Shown: positions 7,980 through 15,849 of the stretch, piece by piece
Layout: each line of letters opens with the position of its first letter
Position numbering within the stretch: position 1 is the first letter of the stretch
From: BS750m-G62 sp964577175
Lineage (GTDB): Bacteria > Planctomycetota > Phycisphaerae > FEN-1346
Assembly: GCA_964577175.1 (NCBI GenBank)
Contig: CAZNYC010000057.1
Coordinates: 1-24,832 of the forward strand
Length of the DNA stretch: 24,832 bases
Direction of reading: 5' to 3'
Position numbers and translations under genes: made by a program
Notes under the pieces: generated by a model
Databases searched by the model: none
What the model was told of the DNA's origin: nothing
Seen by the model: the letters and a program-made list of their open reading frames with translations, nothing else

Positions 7980-8543
7980 ATGCGTCTTTCCCTGCCGATT
8001 CTGCTTGTGCTCACTCTCTCGGCCGTTGCCCTGCCCTGCCTCTCCGCCGGATGCGCGCCGCCGGAGGAACCGGAGACCGAACCGTCCGAGGACGCCGGCG
8101 GGCCGAAGGCCGAGATGCGCACCCTCCTCCAGGCCGCCGCCGACGCCGCCGACGCCCGGCCCACGGGCGAAATCACCTGGTACACCCCGGAGAATCTGTA
8201 CGACTACATCAACGGGCAGGCGGAGCAGTTCCACGACGCCGGGTTCGTCCTCTTGGCCCACGGCGAGTACCGGGCGAAGGAGGCGGCCGGCGACGCCTAC
8301 GTCGAGGTGGATCTGTATCGGATGACCTCAGCCGAGGCCACCGGCGCCGTCATGCAGCCGCCCCCACCGGACGACACGCTGGAACTCGCCCCCGCCGTGC
8401 AGGCGTACCGGGCCGAAACGCTGTGCGAGTTCGCTGCCGGCCCGTACTACGTGCGGATCGTGCCGCGCCTCGACGCCGCCGGCCAGGCCGGCCTGGTCGA
8501 CGCCCTGGCCCGCCGCCTCGCGACGGAGATCACGTCGAAATGA
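7980..8543 (+). CDS. DUF6599-like lipoprotein
   Basis: The protein is 187 aa. The ATG at 7980 has GGGAG upstream and a promoter at 7894. It has a lipoprotein signal with lipobox LSAGC (Cys25), followed by an acidic, proline-rich spacer. The central motif WYTPENLYDYINGQAEQF from residue 67 is the hallmark I associate with DUF6599, whose function is unknown. The rest alternates short strands and helices (YVEVDLYRM, GPYYVRIVP) as in a small alpha/beta domain. The next gene starts 13 bp downstream on the same strand, so the two are probably co-transcribed. I cannot assign a biochemical role. Confidence 0.75.
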   Translation: MRLSLPILLVLTLSAVALPCLSAGCAPPEEPETEPSEDAGGPKAEMRTLLQAAADAADARPTGEITWYTPENLYDYINGQAEQFHDAGFVLLAHGEYRAKEAAGDAYVEVDLYRMTSAEATGAVMQPPPPDDTLELAPAVQAYRAETLCEFAAGPYYVRIVPRLDAAGQAGLVDALARRLATEITSK

Positions 8544-8556
8544 TGCCCGCATTCCC

Positions 8557-9063
8557 ATGACCGCGCCCCGCGACGAACGCGAGGGCAGACTGGCCCGCCT
8601 CCCCCGCTGGGGCGTGGGGCTGCCCGTTTCGCTCCTGACGCTGGCCTGGGGCGGCGCGGCATGGGCTGCGCACTTCCTGTGGTATCCCGCGCTGGCCATC
8701 GAGGGGATGCTGCGGGACGTCCTCGCGGCGTGGGGCGGGGTGCTCGTCCTGGCGGGCGTGCCGCTTTACGTGTGGAGCCTGCGGCACTTCAATCGGGCGT
8801 GGCGGCAAGGGGAACTCGCCACGACGGGGCCGTACGCCCGGTGCCGGCACCCGATTTACGCCACGTGGATCTTCCTCATCGTGCCGGGCGTGTGCCTGCT
8901 GACCGGTTCGTGGATCGTCCTGACGACGCCGCTGGCGATGTACGCGGCCGCGCGGCTGCTCGTGGGGCGCGAGGAACGGGCGATGGCGGAGCGCTTCGGC
9001 GAGGCCTGGCGGGCGTACCGGGCGCGGACGGGGCGGTTCTGGCCAAGGCAGAAAGGCGCGTGA
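8557..9063 (+). CDS. Isoprenylcysteine carboxyl methyltransferase (ICMT)/PEMT-like membrane protein
   Basis: The protein is 168 aa with three to four hydrophobic segments (about 20-46, 54-73, 101-118 and 118-135). The family signature is GPYARCRHPIY at 91-101, followed by REERAMAERFGEAWRAY near 138-154, which together form the SAM and substrate site in ICMT/NnrU/PEMT-like methyltransferases. Bacterial members methylate lipids or small molecules, and the substrate cannot be told from sequence. No strong ribosome binding site precedes the ATG, which fits translational coupling to the lipoprotein gene ending 13 bp upstream. Confidence 0.8.
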   Translation: MTAPRDEREGRLARLPRWGVGLPVSLLTLAWGGAAWAAHFLWYPALAIEGMLRDVLAAWGGVLVLAGVPLYVWSLRHFNRAWRQGELATTGPYARCRHPIYATWIFLIVPGVCLLTGSWIVLTTPLAMYAAARLLVGREERAMAERFGEAWRAYRARTGRFWPRQKGA

Positions 9064-9109
9064 GGTTACACGGTTCCTGCACGCGGCGCGGATTGCAGAA
9101 GTTGTTCTC

Positions 9110-9138
9110 TTGACTTCGGGTACTCGCCGACGTAGTAA
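9110..9138 (+). promoter_or_regulatory. Sigma70-type promoter for the ATPase/TOPRIM-like module
   Basis: TTGACT at 9110-9115, a 17 bp spacer and TAGTAA at 9133-9138 lie just before the ATG at 9160. An AAGGA-type ribosome binding site lies between. Confidence 0.5.
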
Positions 9139-9159
9139 GGGAAACAAGGAAACGCGACA

Positions 9160-10329
9160 ATGGCTTCCACGCCCTTAGCCAATCTTCGTTTAACGCATCT
9201 GAAACTGGAAAACTGGCGGAACTTCTCCCGCGCAGAGGCGGACCTGGCACGGCGCGTTTTTGTGGTAGGACCAAACGCTTCGGGCAAGTCGAACTTCCTG
9301 GACGCCCTCCGTTTTCTGCACGATATCGTGGCTGTGGGTGGAGGCCTCGAGCATGCAGTTCGCAAGCGCGGCGGCGTGAAGCCGATACGATGCCTGGCCG
9401 CCAGACGATACCCGGAAGTCGCCATCACGGTGCGCATCGGCAACGACGAGGAACCTGCGCTGTGGGAGTACGAAGTCAGTTTCAATCAAGACCAACAGCG
9501 GCGGCTTAGAATACAGCAAGAGCGTGTCACGGCAAAAGGACGCACGCTACTGGACCGGCCGAACAAGGCCGATAGAGAGGACCCGGCCCGCCTGACGCAA
9601 ACGTACCTCGAACAGATTCAAGCCAACAAGCCGTTCCGTCCCGTTGCGGATTTCTTCAAAGCGATCAACTACCTCCACGTCATTCCACAGATCGTGCGGG
9701 AACCCGATCGCTTCATGGGCCGGCAGGACGATCCGTACGGCGGCGACTTTCTTGAGCAGATTGCAGGAACGAACAAGCGCACGCAAGCAGCCCGCCTCCG
9801 TCGGATTCAAAGGGCCCTCCGCGTAGCCGTTCCGCAATTGCATTCGCTCGAACCCTATCGCGACGAGAGAGGACACCCGCACTTGCGCGGGAAATATGAG
9901 CACTGGCGTCCCGAGGGCGCCTGGCAAGATGAGGCCCAGTTCTCCGACGGCACGTTGCGATTGATGGGTTTGCTCTGGGCGGTTCTTGAGGCACGTGGTC
10001 CGTTGTTGCTTGAAGAGCCTGAGTTATCTCTCCATCCCGATGTGGTTCGTTTCATCCCGGAGATGCTTGCCCGGGTGCAGCGGAAATCCACGTACAGAAA
10101 GCAGATCCTGCTCAGTACACATTCTTCAGATTTGCTTCGCGGGGGAGGCATCGGGATAGACGAAGTGCTGCTTCTCATGCCTTCCTCCGAGGGAACGGAA
10201 GTACGTCCAGCCAGCGACTTTCGTGAGATACCTGTGCTGCTTGAGCAAGGACTCAGCATGGCTGAAGCCGTGATGCCGAAGACACGGCCCGCCCGCGCGC
10301 ACCAACTTCCCTTGTTTCCGGATGAGTGA
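9160..10329 (+). CDS. AAA_21/OLD-like ATPase, candidate defence component
   Basis: The protein is 389 aa. The ATP-binding features are complete: Walker A GPNASGKSNFLDAL (Lys43), a signature-like FSDGTLRLMGLL at 261, Walker B LLLEEPELSLHP with Glu285/Glu286, and a switch histidine in LSTHSSDLL (His321). This is the RecF/SMC-like ABC ATPase type found in OLD, RloA, AbiL and PARIS systems. The second gene follows after 9 bp and encodes a small protein with TOPRIM-like acidic motifs. Codons use more A/T in third positions than the neighbours (CTT, TTG, AAA, GAA), suggesting horizontal acquisition. Sensing of phage followed by activation of the partner is the known theme in such pairs and is inferred here. 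Confidence 0.85.
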   Translation: MASTPLANLRLTHLKLENWRNFSRAEADLARRVFVVGPNASGKSNFLDALRFLHDIVAVGGGLEHAVRKRGGVKPIRCLAARRYPEVAITVRIGNDEEPALWEYEVSFNQDQQRRLRIQQERVTAKGRTLLDRPNKADREDPARLTQTYLEQIQANKPFRPVADFFKAINYLHVIPQIVREPDRFMGRQDDPYGGDFLEQIAGTNKRTQAARLRRIQRALRVAVPQLHSLEPYRDERGHPHLRGKYEHWRPEGAWQDEAQFSDGTLRLMGLLWAVLEARGPLLLEEPELSLHPDVVRFIPEMLARVQRKSTYRKQILLSTHSSDLLRGGGIGIDEVLLLMPSSEGTEVRPASDFREIPVLLEQGLSMAEAVMPKTRPARAHQLPLFPDE

Positions 10330-10338
10330 ACGCCGAGC

Positions 10339-10938
10339 ATGCATTCGCCGACGATAATGGGCGCCGTCGAGGGAGATTTGGATGAGGCCGTGCTAAGCCG
10401 CCTCTTGGTACACGTTGGCGCAAAACCGGGAACTGTTTACGGAAGGCAAGGCAAAGGCTTCCTGAAGAAAAACATCCAGGGATACAATGATGCCGCGCGC
10501 TTCATGCCCTGGGTTGTGCTCGTTGATCTTGACGCTTGCGACTGCCCCCCTGCACTCATTAACGCCTGGCTGCCGGACCCCCAACCACTCATACGGATCC
10601 GAATCGCCGTTCGGGAGGTCGAATCCTGGCTTATGGCCGACCGTGAACGCTTGGCCCGGTATTTGAGTATCGGAAGAACCCGGATACCTTCCCAACCTGA
10701 AGCCGAAAGCAATCCGAAGCAAGCCATGGTAAACCTGGCCCGGCGATCGCGGCGGCGAGACATCCGAGAGGACATGGTCCCGCGTGAAGGCAGTGGCATA
10801 TCGGAAGGACCGGCTTACACGTCCAGGTTGATCGAGTTCGCGGAAAACCAATGGCGCCCAGATGTCGCAGCCCGCTCGTCAGATAGCCTTCGGGGGTGCA
10901 TTGAGAGCCTGCAACACCTCGCGGCTCAGTCGCCGTAG
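10339..10938 (+). CDS. TOPRIM-like (DUF4276/RloB-like) partner protein
   Basis: The protein is 199 aa, and its start lies 9 bp after the ATPase stop. Conserved acidic motifs are in TOPRIM order: Glu11 and Asp13 in VEGDLDEAVL, Asp63 and Asp65 in VLVDLDAC, and Glu93 and Glu95 in REVESWLMADRERLARYL. The last motif resembles the DUF4276 signature. A basic stretch (LARRSRRRDIRED) could bind nucleic acid. In OLD, PARIS and AbiL-type systems a TOPRIM or RloB-like protein is the effector nuclease or toxin controlled by the ATPase. The assignment to one named system is not certain. The stop codon lies 13 bp inside the 3' end of the convergent galE gene. Confidence 0.7.
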   Translation: MHSPTIMGAVEGDLDEAVLSRLLVHVGAKPGTVYGRQGKGFLKKNIQGYNDAARFMPWVVLVDLDACDCPPALINAWLPDPQPLIRIRIAVREVESWLMADRERLARYLSIGRTRIPSQPEAESNPKQAMVNLARRSRRRDIREDMVPREGSGISEGPAYTSRLIEFAENQWRPDVAARSSDSLRGCIESLQHLAAQSP

Positions 10939-11909
10939 CCGTCCGGGTTCGCCTCGTGCCATCGCCAGGCCGTCTCGATAATCGTTTCGAGGGCCGGGTA
11001 CTCGGGGGTCCACCCCAGGTCGGCGGCAATGCGGCGGCTGGAGGCAACGAGTTCCGGCGGGTCGCCCGGCCGGCGGGGCGCGTCGGCGGCGGGAATGTCG
11101 CGGCCGGTCACGGCGCGGGCCGTCTCGATCACCTCCCGCACGGAGTACCCGCTGCCGTTGCCGAGGTTGTACGCGAGGCCCCGGCCGGGCTCGACGGCCT
11201 CCATCGCCAGGATGTGGGCCTGGGCCAGGTCGTAGACGTGGATGTAATCGCGGACGCACGTGCCGTCCCGGGTCGGGTAATCGGAGCCGAAGATCTTGAC
11301 CTCGTCGCGCCGGCCGAGGGCGACTTGGAGAACGATCGGCACGAGGTGCGTCTCGGGGTCGTGGTCCTCGCCGATGGCCGCATCCGGCGCCGCCCCCGCC
11401 GCGTTGAAGTACCGCAGGGCACCGTACCCCAGGCCGTAGGCGCCGGCGTAATACGCCAGGGCGTGTTCGATGTCGAGTTTCGTCTGGCCGTAGGCGTTGA
11501 TCGGCCGGGTGGGATGGTCCTCCGGGATGGGCACCTCGTCCGGCTCACCGTAGGTGGCGGCCGTGGACGAGAAGACAAACCGCTCCACCCCCGCCTGCCG
11601 CATGGCCGACAGCAGCCGCAGGCTCCCCACCACGTTGTTGCGGTAGTACTTCTCGGGATCCTCCATGCTCTCGCCGACGTAACAGTGGGCGGCAAAGTGC
11701 ATGACGCAGTCGGGGCCGGCGCCCGAGAGGGCCTCGGCGAGGCGGGCCTCGTCCATCAGGTCGCCTTCGATGAGGACGTCGGCCGGGACGGCGGCGCGGT
11801 GCCCCTCGGAGAGGTTGTCCCAGACGCGGACCTCGTGGCCGGCCTCGAGAAGGCGACGGACGACGTGGCTGCCGATGTAGCCGGCCCCGCCGGTGACGAA
11901 GACGTTCAT
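10926..11909 (-). CDS. galE: UDP-glucose 4-epimerase
   Basis: The protein is 327 aa, the normal length for the family, and starts at the ATG at 11909 behind GGAAGG. The NAD-binding motif GGAGYIGSH is at 7-15. The active site shows Thr116 in FSSTAATYG and Tyr140/Lys144 in NAYGQTKLD. The sugar-binding part includes LRYFNAAGA, GSDYPTRDGTCVRDYIHV and YNLGNGSGYSV, all typical of GalE. It interconverts UDP-glucose and UDP-galactose in the cytoplasm, feeding the Leloir pathway and polysaccharide synthesis. Two further NDP-sugar enzymes follow upstream on the same strand, but repeat-rich gaps separate them. A family A hairpin lies in its leader at 11932-11958. Confidence 0.93.
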   Translation of the reverse strand: MNVFVTGGAGYIGSHVVRRLLEAGHEVRVWDNLSEGHRAAVPADVLIEGDLMDEARLAEALSGAGPDCVMHFAAHCYVGESMEDPEKYYRNNVVGSLRLLSAMRQAGVERFVFSSTAATYGEPDEVPIPEDHPTRPINAYGQTKLDIEHALAYYAGAYGLGYGALRYFNAAGAAPDAAIGEDHDPETHLVPIVLQVALGRRDEVKIFGSDYPTRDGTCVRDYIHVYDLAQAHILAMEAVEPGRGLAYNLGNGSGYSVREVIETARAVTGRDIPAADAPRRPGDPPELVASSRRIAADLGWTPEYPALETIIETAWRWHEANPDGYGD

Positions 11910-11931
11910 GGAGGTGGCCTTCCGTACCGAG

Positions 11932-11990
11932 GTGCCTCTGGCTGCTTGTCAGCCAGTGCTTCCCGGCCATTCGCTTCGCTCATGGCCGGG
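11932..11990. repeat. Family A and family B hairpins side by side in the galE leader
   Basis: At 11932-11958 a GTGCC head is followed by stem CTGGCTG, loop CTTGT and CAGCCAG, a compensated variant of family A. At 11962-11990 lies family B with stem CCCGGCCAT/ATGGCCGGG and loop TCGCTTCGCTC. Compared with 945-973, the AT at the inner end of the stem replaces TT and the partner changes to match. Confidence 0.75.
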
Positions 11991-12004
11991 CGTCTGGTGT
12001 GTGC

Positions 12005-12110
12005 TGTCATTCTGAGGAACGGCGAAGCCGAGACGAAGAATCTCGCCTTGTCGCCTTTCGCGCGACGAGATTCTACCCCCTCACCCTGCCCTCTCCCGCC
12101 GGGGAGAGGG
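12005..12110. repeat. Two phrase-like dispersed intergenic repeats
   Basis: 12005-12045 reads like the widespread TCATTCTGAG...GAAGAATCTCG intergenic sequence. AGAATCTCG here pairs with CGAGATTCT at 12066-12074. 12077-12110 reads like the widespread CCCTCACCC...GGGAGAGGG element and folds CCCTCTCCC with GGGGAGAGGG. I recall both from many bacterial phyla; that is memory, not a search. They fill the gap between the UXS-like gene and galE. Confidence 0.55.
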
Positions 12111-12124
12111 ATACCACGGCACGA

Positions 12125-13066
12125 CTATCCGTCCCCGCTATGCACCTCATGCTCGCGGAACCAGTCGATGGTCCGCTCCAGGCCGTCGCGGCGGGTGACC
12201 ATCGGTCGCCAGCCCAGCGTCCGGAGCGCGAGGGTCACGTCCGGCCGACGGCGGGACGGGTCGCCGGACGGCAGGGGGGCCGCCTCCAGCGGCGACCGGG
12301 ACCCCGCGAGGCGCAGAATCTCGCGCGCCAGGTCCAGGATGCGGACCTCGTCCGGGTTCCCCAGGTTGACGGGATCCGTGTAATCGCTCTCGGCGAGGGC
12401 GAGCAGGGCCTCAACCATATCATCAACATAGCAGAAACTGCGGGTCTGCTGGCCGGTGCCGAAGACGGGCAGCGCTTCGCCCGCCAGGGCCCGCCTGACG
12501 AACGTGGGGATGACCCGGCCGTCGTCCGGCCGCATGCGCGGTCCGTAGGTGTTGAAGATGCGGGCGATGCGGACCGCCACGCCGCGCGTCCCGGCGTAAG
12601 CGGTGGCGAGGGCCTCGGCGAACCGTTTCGCCTCGCTGTAGGAGGCCCGCGGCCCCACGGGGCTGACGCGGCCGGGGTCGCTCTCCACCTGCGGATGGCT
12701 CTCCGGCTCGCCGTACACCTCGCTGGAGGAGGCGAGGACGAACACCGCGCCGGCGGCCTCGGCGAGGTCGAGGAGGCGGCGGGCGCCCTCGGCTCCCGTC
12801 CGCAGCGTGGCGATCGGCCGCTCCCGGTGCCCGGACACGGGCGAGGCCAGGTGGAAGATCCGGTCCAGCGACGGCGAGACGGTGAGCGGCTCCACCACGT
12901 CGCCCTTGACGAGATGGAAGCGGTCGGCGCCGACGAGGTCCGCCACGTTCTCCCACCGGCCGGAGGAAAAATCATCCACACCGACGACCTCGTGGCCGTC
13001 GGCGACCAGACGCCGGGCCAGGTGCGAGCCGAGAAAACCGGCGGCGCCGGTGACGAGCATCCGCAT
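12125..13066 (-). CDS. UDP-glucuronate decarboxylase-like (UXS) NAD-dependent SDR
   Basis: The protein is 313 aa. The start is the ATG at 13066 with GGGAG 8 nt upstream; the frame continues far upstream but only through repeats. The Rossmann motif GAAGFLGSHL is at 7-16. The active site includes SSSEVYGE (Glu116) and Tyr143/Lys147 in ASYSEAKRFAE. The stretches ARIFNTYGPRMRPDDGRV and GTGQQTRSFCYVDDMVEAL are those of UDP-xylose synthases. The family converts UDP-glucuronate to UDP-xylose with internal NAD recycling. A related dTDP-glucose dehydratase or epimerase activity is less likely but possible. It lies between galE and a PglF-type dehydratase, which fits surface-glycan precursor supply. 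Confidence 0.85.
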   Translation of the reverse strand: MRMLVTGAAGFLGSHLARRLVADGHEVVGVDDFSSGRWENVADLVGADRFHLVKGDVVEPLTVSPSLDRIFHLASPVSGHRERPIATLRTGAEGARRLLDLAEAAGAVFVLASSSEVYGEPESHPQVESDPGRVSPVGPRASYSEAKRFAEALATAYAGTRGVAVRIARIFNTYGPRMRPDDGRVIPTFVRRALAGEALPVFGTGQQTRSFCYVDDMVEALLALAESDYTDPVNLGNPDEVRILDLAREILRLAGSRSPLEAAPLPSGDPSRRRPDVTLALRTLGWRPMVTRRDGLERTIDWFREHEVHSGDG

Positions 13067-13124
13067 ACGAACGTCTCCCGGTCGGGTGGGGCGGGCGCGG
13101 CGAGGGGCGCGGTCTGTTCGGCGG

Positions 13125-13443
13125 GTGCCACGGGCCGGTTGTCCGCCCGTGTTCCCGGCATCTCGAGACCCACCGGCGGACAAGCCGCCAGTGACACCCG
13201 GCGCCCGAGCACGCAGGTGCCACGGGTTGCTCGTCAAACCGTGTCCCCCGCTTTTCACGCACGGATTGGCAAGCAATCCGTGGCACCCGGCGCCCACGCG
13301 TGAACCGGCGATTATAGGCACAAGCGGCGCGGCTGCAAGGAAAAGGGAGCACGACGGCCCACCGCGCCTCCGCGCCAAAGCGCGAAGGCATGCCGCCCGG
13401 CCTGGCGATCGGAGAACATGGATTGCCAGACAATCCGTGGCAC
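13125..13443. repeat. Two head-out hairpin pairs and a single unit upstream of the UXS-like gene
   Basis: Pair one is 13125-13151 (+) with 13171-13197 (-); pair two is 13217-13243 (+) with 13260-13286 (-); a decayed single unit lies at 13417-13443 (-). Both pairs have the head GTGCCAC (or GTGTCAC) facing outward and 16-19 nt between units. If the promoter at 13311-13338 is right, both pairs are transcribed in the UXS leader RNA. The sequence 13195-13286 is closely repeated at 15873-15968. No gene is seen in this gap of about 390 bp. Confidence 0.75.
13311..13338 (-). promoter_or_regulatory. Sigma70-type promoter for the UXS-like gene
   Basis: On the minus strand TTGCAG (13338-13333), a 16 bp spacer and TATAAT (13316-13311) are seen. 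The leader would be about 240 nt and would include four hairpin units. Confidence 0.5.
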
Positions 13444-13455
13444 CTGCCGTGCGAC

Positions 13456-15561
13456 TCAGTTCGCTTTCGGTTCGGCGGCAGGGGCGGGGCGGGTCGGACG
13501 GTCGACGTGGTTGCGGGGTTCGTACTCCGGCACGATGTCCTTGAGGGCGGCCTGGACCTCGCCGGGCGCGGCGTCGGCGGCGACGGCGGCGAGGCGCTCC
13601 AGGGCCTCCTCGATCTCCTCGCGGGTGCACCCCCGGCTCTGCCAGACGAAGATCTTGTGATGGTGCGTGGGCAGCACGTCTTCGCCGCTCGTGCGGAGTT
13701 CCTCGAAGAGTTTCTCTCCCGGCCGGACACCCAGGAACTCGATCTCGATGTCCACCTCCGGCCGGAACCCCGAGAGGGTGATCATGTCGCGGGCCAGGTC
13801 GACGATCTTGACGGGCTCGCCCATATCCAGGAGCATGATCTGGCCCGTCTTGCCCATCGTGCCCGCCTGGATGACGAGTTGGGTCGCCTCCGGGATGGTC
13901 ATGAAGTAGCGGCGCATCTCCGGGTGGGTGACGGTGACCGGCCCGCCGCGCGCGATCTGCTCGCGGAAGATCGGCACCACGCTGCCCGCCGACCCGAGCA
14001 CGTTGCCGAACCGGACGATGACGAACTTCGTCTCGTCGGCCCCGGCCTCGGAGGAGACGGCCTGGCAGTACATCTCGGTGATGCGTTTGGTGCACCCCAT
14101 GACGCTGGTGGGGTTGACGGCCTTGTCGGTGGAGATGAGGACGAGGGCGTCGGCACCGGTCTCGCGGGCCATGTCCACGACGTTGCGGGACCCGAAGACG
14201 TTGTTCTTGATGGCCTCGCCGGGATTGAGTTCCATCATCGGCACGTGTTTATGGGCGGCGGCGTGGAAGATGACGTCGGGCCGGTGCTCGCGGAAGACGG
14301 CGGCCAGGCGCGGGCGGTCGCAGACGTCGGCGATGACGGGGACGACCGCCAGGTCCGGGTCGCCCGCGCGGAGTTCCCGGTCGATGTGGAACAGGTTGTT
14401 CTCGGCCTGTTCCAGCAGCACGAGGCGCTTGGGGTGGAAGGCGGCGACCTGGCGGCAGAGTTCCGACCCGATGGACCCGCCCGCCCCGGTCACGAGGACG
14501 ACCTTGCCGGTGACGAAGTGGCCGATCGTATCGGTGTCGAGTTCGACGGGTTCGCGCCCGAGGAGGTCGTTGATGTCGACCTCGCGGAGTCGGCGGACGT
14601 CGAGGTGCCCCTCGATGAGGTCGGCCACGCCCGGCACGATGCGGAACGTCAGCCGCTGGCCCTTGCAGACCTCGATGATGCGGCGCAGTTCGTCGCGGGT
14701 GGGTTGGGGCAGGGCGATGACGACTTCCTCGGCGTTCTGGCGCTGGGCGATCTCCGCCAGGTCGTCCACGCCGCCCAGCACCGGCACGCCGTGAATCCGG
14801 ATGCCGCGCTTTCGCGGGTCGTCGTCGATGAACCCGACGACGTGGTACTTCTCGACGGGCAGGCGGTAGAGTTCGCGAAGGACGCCCTCGCCGGCGTCGC
14901 CGGCGCCGATGATGAGGACGCGCGTCAGGCCCGCCGGGCTGACCGGGCGGGAGCCCTCCCGGATGATCCGCACCAGGAACCGCAGGCCGCCCACCAGCGC
15001 GATCGTCCCCGCCCAGTCGATGATCAGGACCGTGTCCGGCACCCGGACGGTGGTCTGGATGAAACCCTGTCCCGGCTCGGGCCCCAAATACCGGACCACG
15101 TACACCCCCACCAGGATAATGGCGGTCGAGATATGGCTGGCCTTGAATGTTTCGATGAGGTCCTGAATGCTGACGTACTGCCACCACCCGGCGTACATGC
15201 GGAAGTAGCCGAAGACCATCAGTTTGACGATGACGACGAAAAGGAGGAGTTCCCAGAAGTCGCGCCACGTGCTCTCGGGCACCCCGACGGACCCGGGCGG
15301 GAGGAGTTCGATCTCGTCGTACACCCCGTTCTTGTTGTGGTCTTTGTCGCCGGGGCCGGGAAAATCGCCGAGCGGTTCGACGTCGACGTCCTGCTTGTCG
15401 ACGATGGGATCGGCGACCGGGGGAATCTGGAACTCGTACCGCAGCCCATACGCCAGCCACAGCGACGCCACGAACAGCAGAACGTGGACCGCGCCGACGT
15501 ACAGGTGGCGCAGGGCGGGCCCGTATCGCTTCGAAAAACTGGGTGTGTCCTGCTCTGTCAC
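13456..15561 (-). CDS. FlaA1/PglF/CapD-type membrane nucleoside-diphosphate-sugar 4,6-dehydratase
   Basis: The protein is 701 aa from a GTG at 15561 with a weak ribosome binding site. Four membrane segments lie at about 21-42, 104-122, 143-158 and 177-197. A first Rossmann-like domain (VLIIGAGDAGEG, 215-226) follows, and then the catalytic SDR domain from 350 (VTGAGGSIGSEL). Its active site carries STDKAVNPTSVMGCTKR, where Met replaces the usual SDR tyrosine, as is normal for PglF-like 4,6-dehydratases. These enzymes act on UDP-GlcNAc or similar NDP-sugars at the start of capsule, glycan or bacillosamine synthesis. A canonical EF-hand-like loop (Asp74, Asn76, Asn78, Gly79, Asp82, Glu85) sits in the loop between membrane segments 1 and 2, which is unusual. 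Confidence 0.9.
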   Translation of the reverse strand: MTEQDTPSFSKRYGPALRHLYVGAVHVLLFVASLWLAYGLRYEFQIPPVADPIVDKQDVDVEPLGDFPGPGDKDHNKNGVYDEIELLPPGSVGVPESTWRDFWELLLFVVIVKLMVFGYFRMYAGWWQYVSIQDLIETFKASHISTAIILVGVYVVRYLGPEPGQGFIQTTVRVPDTVLIIDWAGTIALVGGLRFLVRIIREGSRPVSPAGLTRVLIIGAGDAGEGVLRELYRLPVEKYHVVGFIDDDPRKRGIRIHGVPVLGGVDDLAEIAQRQNAEEVVIALPQPTRDELRRIIEVCKGQRLTFRIVPGVADLIEGHLDVRRLREVDINDLLGREPVELDTDTIGHFVTGKVVLVTGAGGSIGSELCRQVAAFHPKRLVLLEQAENNLFHIDRELRAGDPDLAVVPVIADVCDRPRLAAVFREHRPDVIFHAAAHKHVPMMELNPGEAIKNNVFGSRNVVDMARETGADALVLISTDKAVNPTSVMGCTKRITEMYCQAVSSEAGADETKFVIVRFGNVLGSAGSVVPIFREQIARGGPVTVTHPEMRRYFMTIPEATQLVIQAGTMGKTGQIMLLDMGEPVKIVDLARDMITLSGFRPEVDIEIEFLGVRPGEKLFEELRTSGEDVLPTHHHKIFVWQSRGCTREEIEEALERLAAVAADAAPGEVQAALKDIVPEYEPRNHVDRPTRPAPAAEPKAN

Positions 15562-15760
15562 GCTGCGCCCCGTCTGCCCGTGGCCAGGGCAATCGCCTGT
15601 GGGTGGGCGCGCATGGGCTGATCGATTAACGGTGACCGCCCTTCTATCGGCACCGGAGTATCGGTTTCTTCACCGCAATACACCGGAGGCCCGACGGCCC
15701 GGCCCCCAACGCACCCACCGCCGGGCTGTAGCCGCACCCGTGCACAGGCGTCTCCGTTCA

Positions 15761-15789
15761 ACTATACCGACCCGGCAGATGCAGGTCAA
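15761..15789 (-). promoter_or_regulatory. Sigma70-type promoter for the FlaA1/PglF-type gene
   Basis: TTGACC (15789-15784), a 17 bp spacer and TATAGT (15766-15761) lie on the minus strand, about 200 nt upstream of the GTG. The hairpins at 15850-15968 lie upstream of it and would not be in this transcript. Confidence 0.55.
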
Positions 15790-15849
15790 ATCTCTGGCGC
15801 GAAGAAGGCGTTTGCCCTCTGCCGACGCTTGAAAGCCGAGCCCGGAGAA

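Noticed and set aside
6061..8325. 754-codon plus-strand open frame opposite the protease gene
   Set aside because: The protease on the other strand has a full catalytic triad, signal peptide and ribosome binding site; this is its shadow.
13067..14095. N-terminal extension of the UXS-like frame to 14095
   Set aside because: It passes through repeats and the 3' end of the dehydratase gene in another frame; the ATG at 13066 has a good ribosome binding site.
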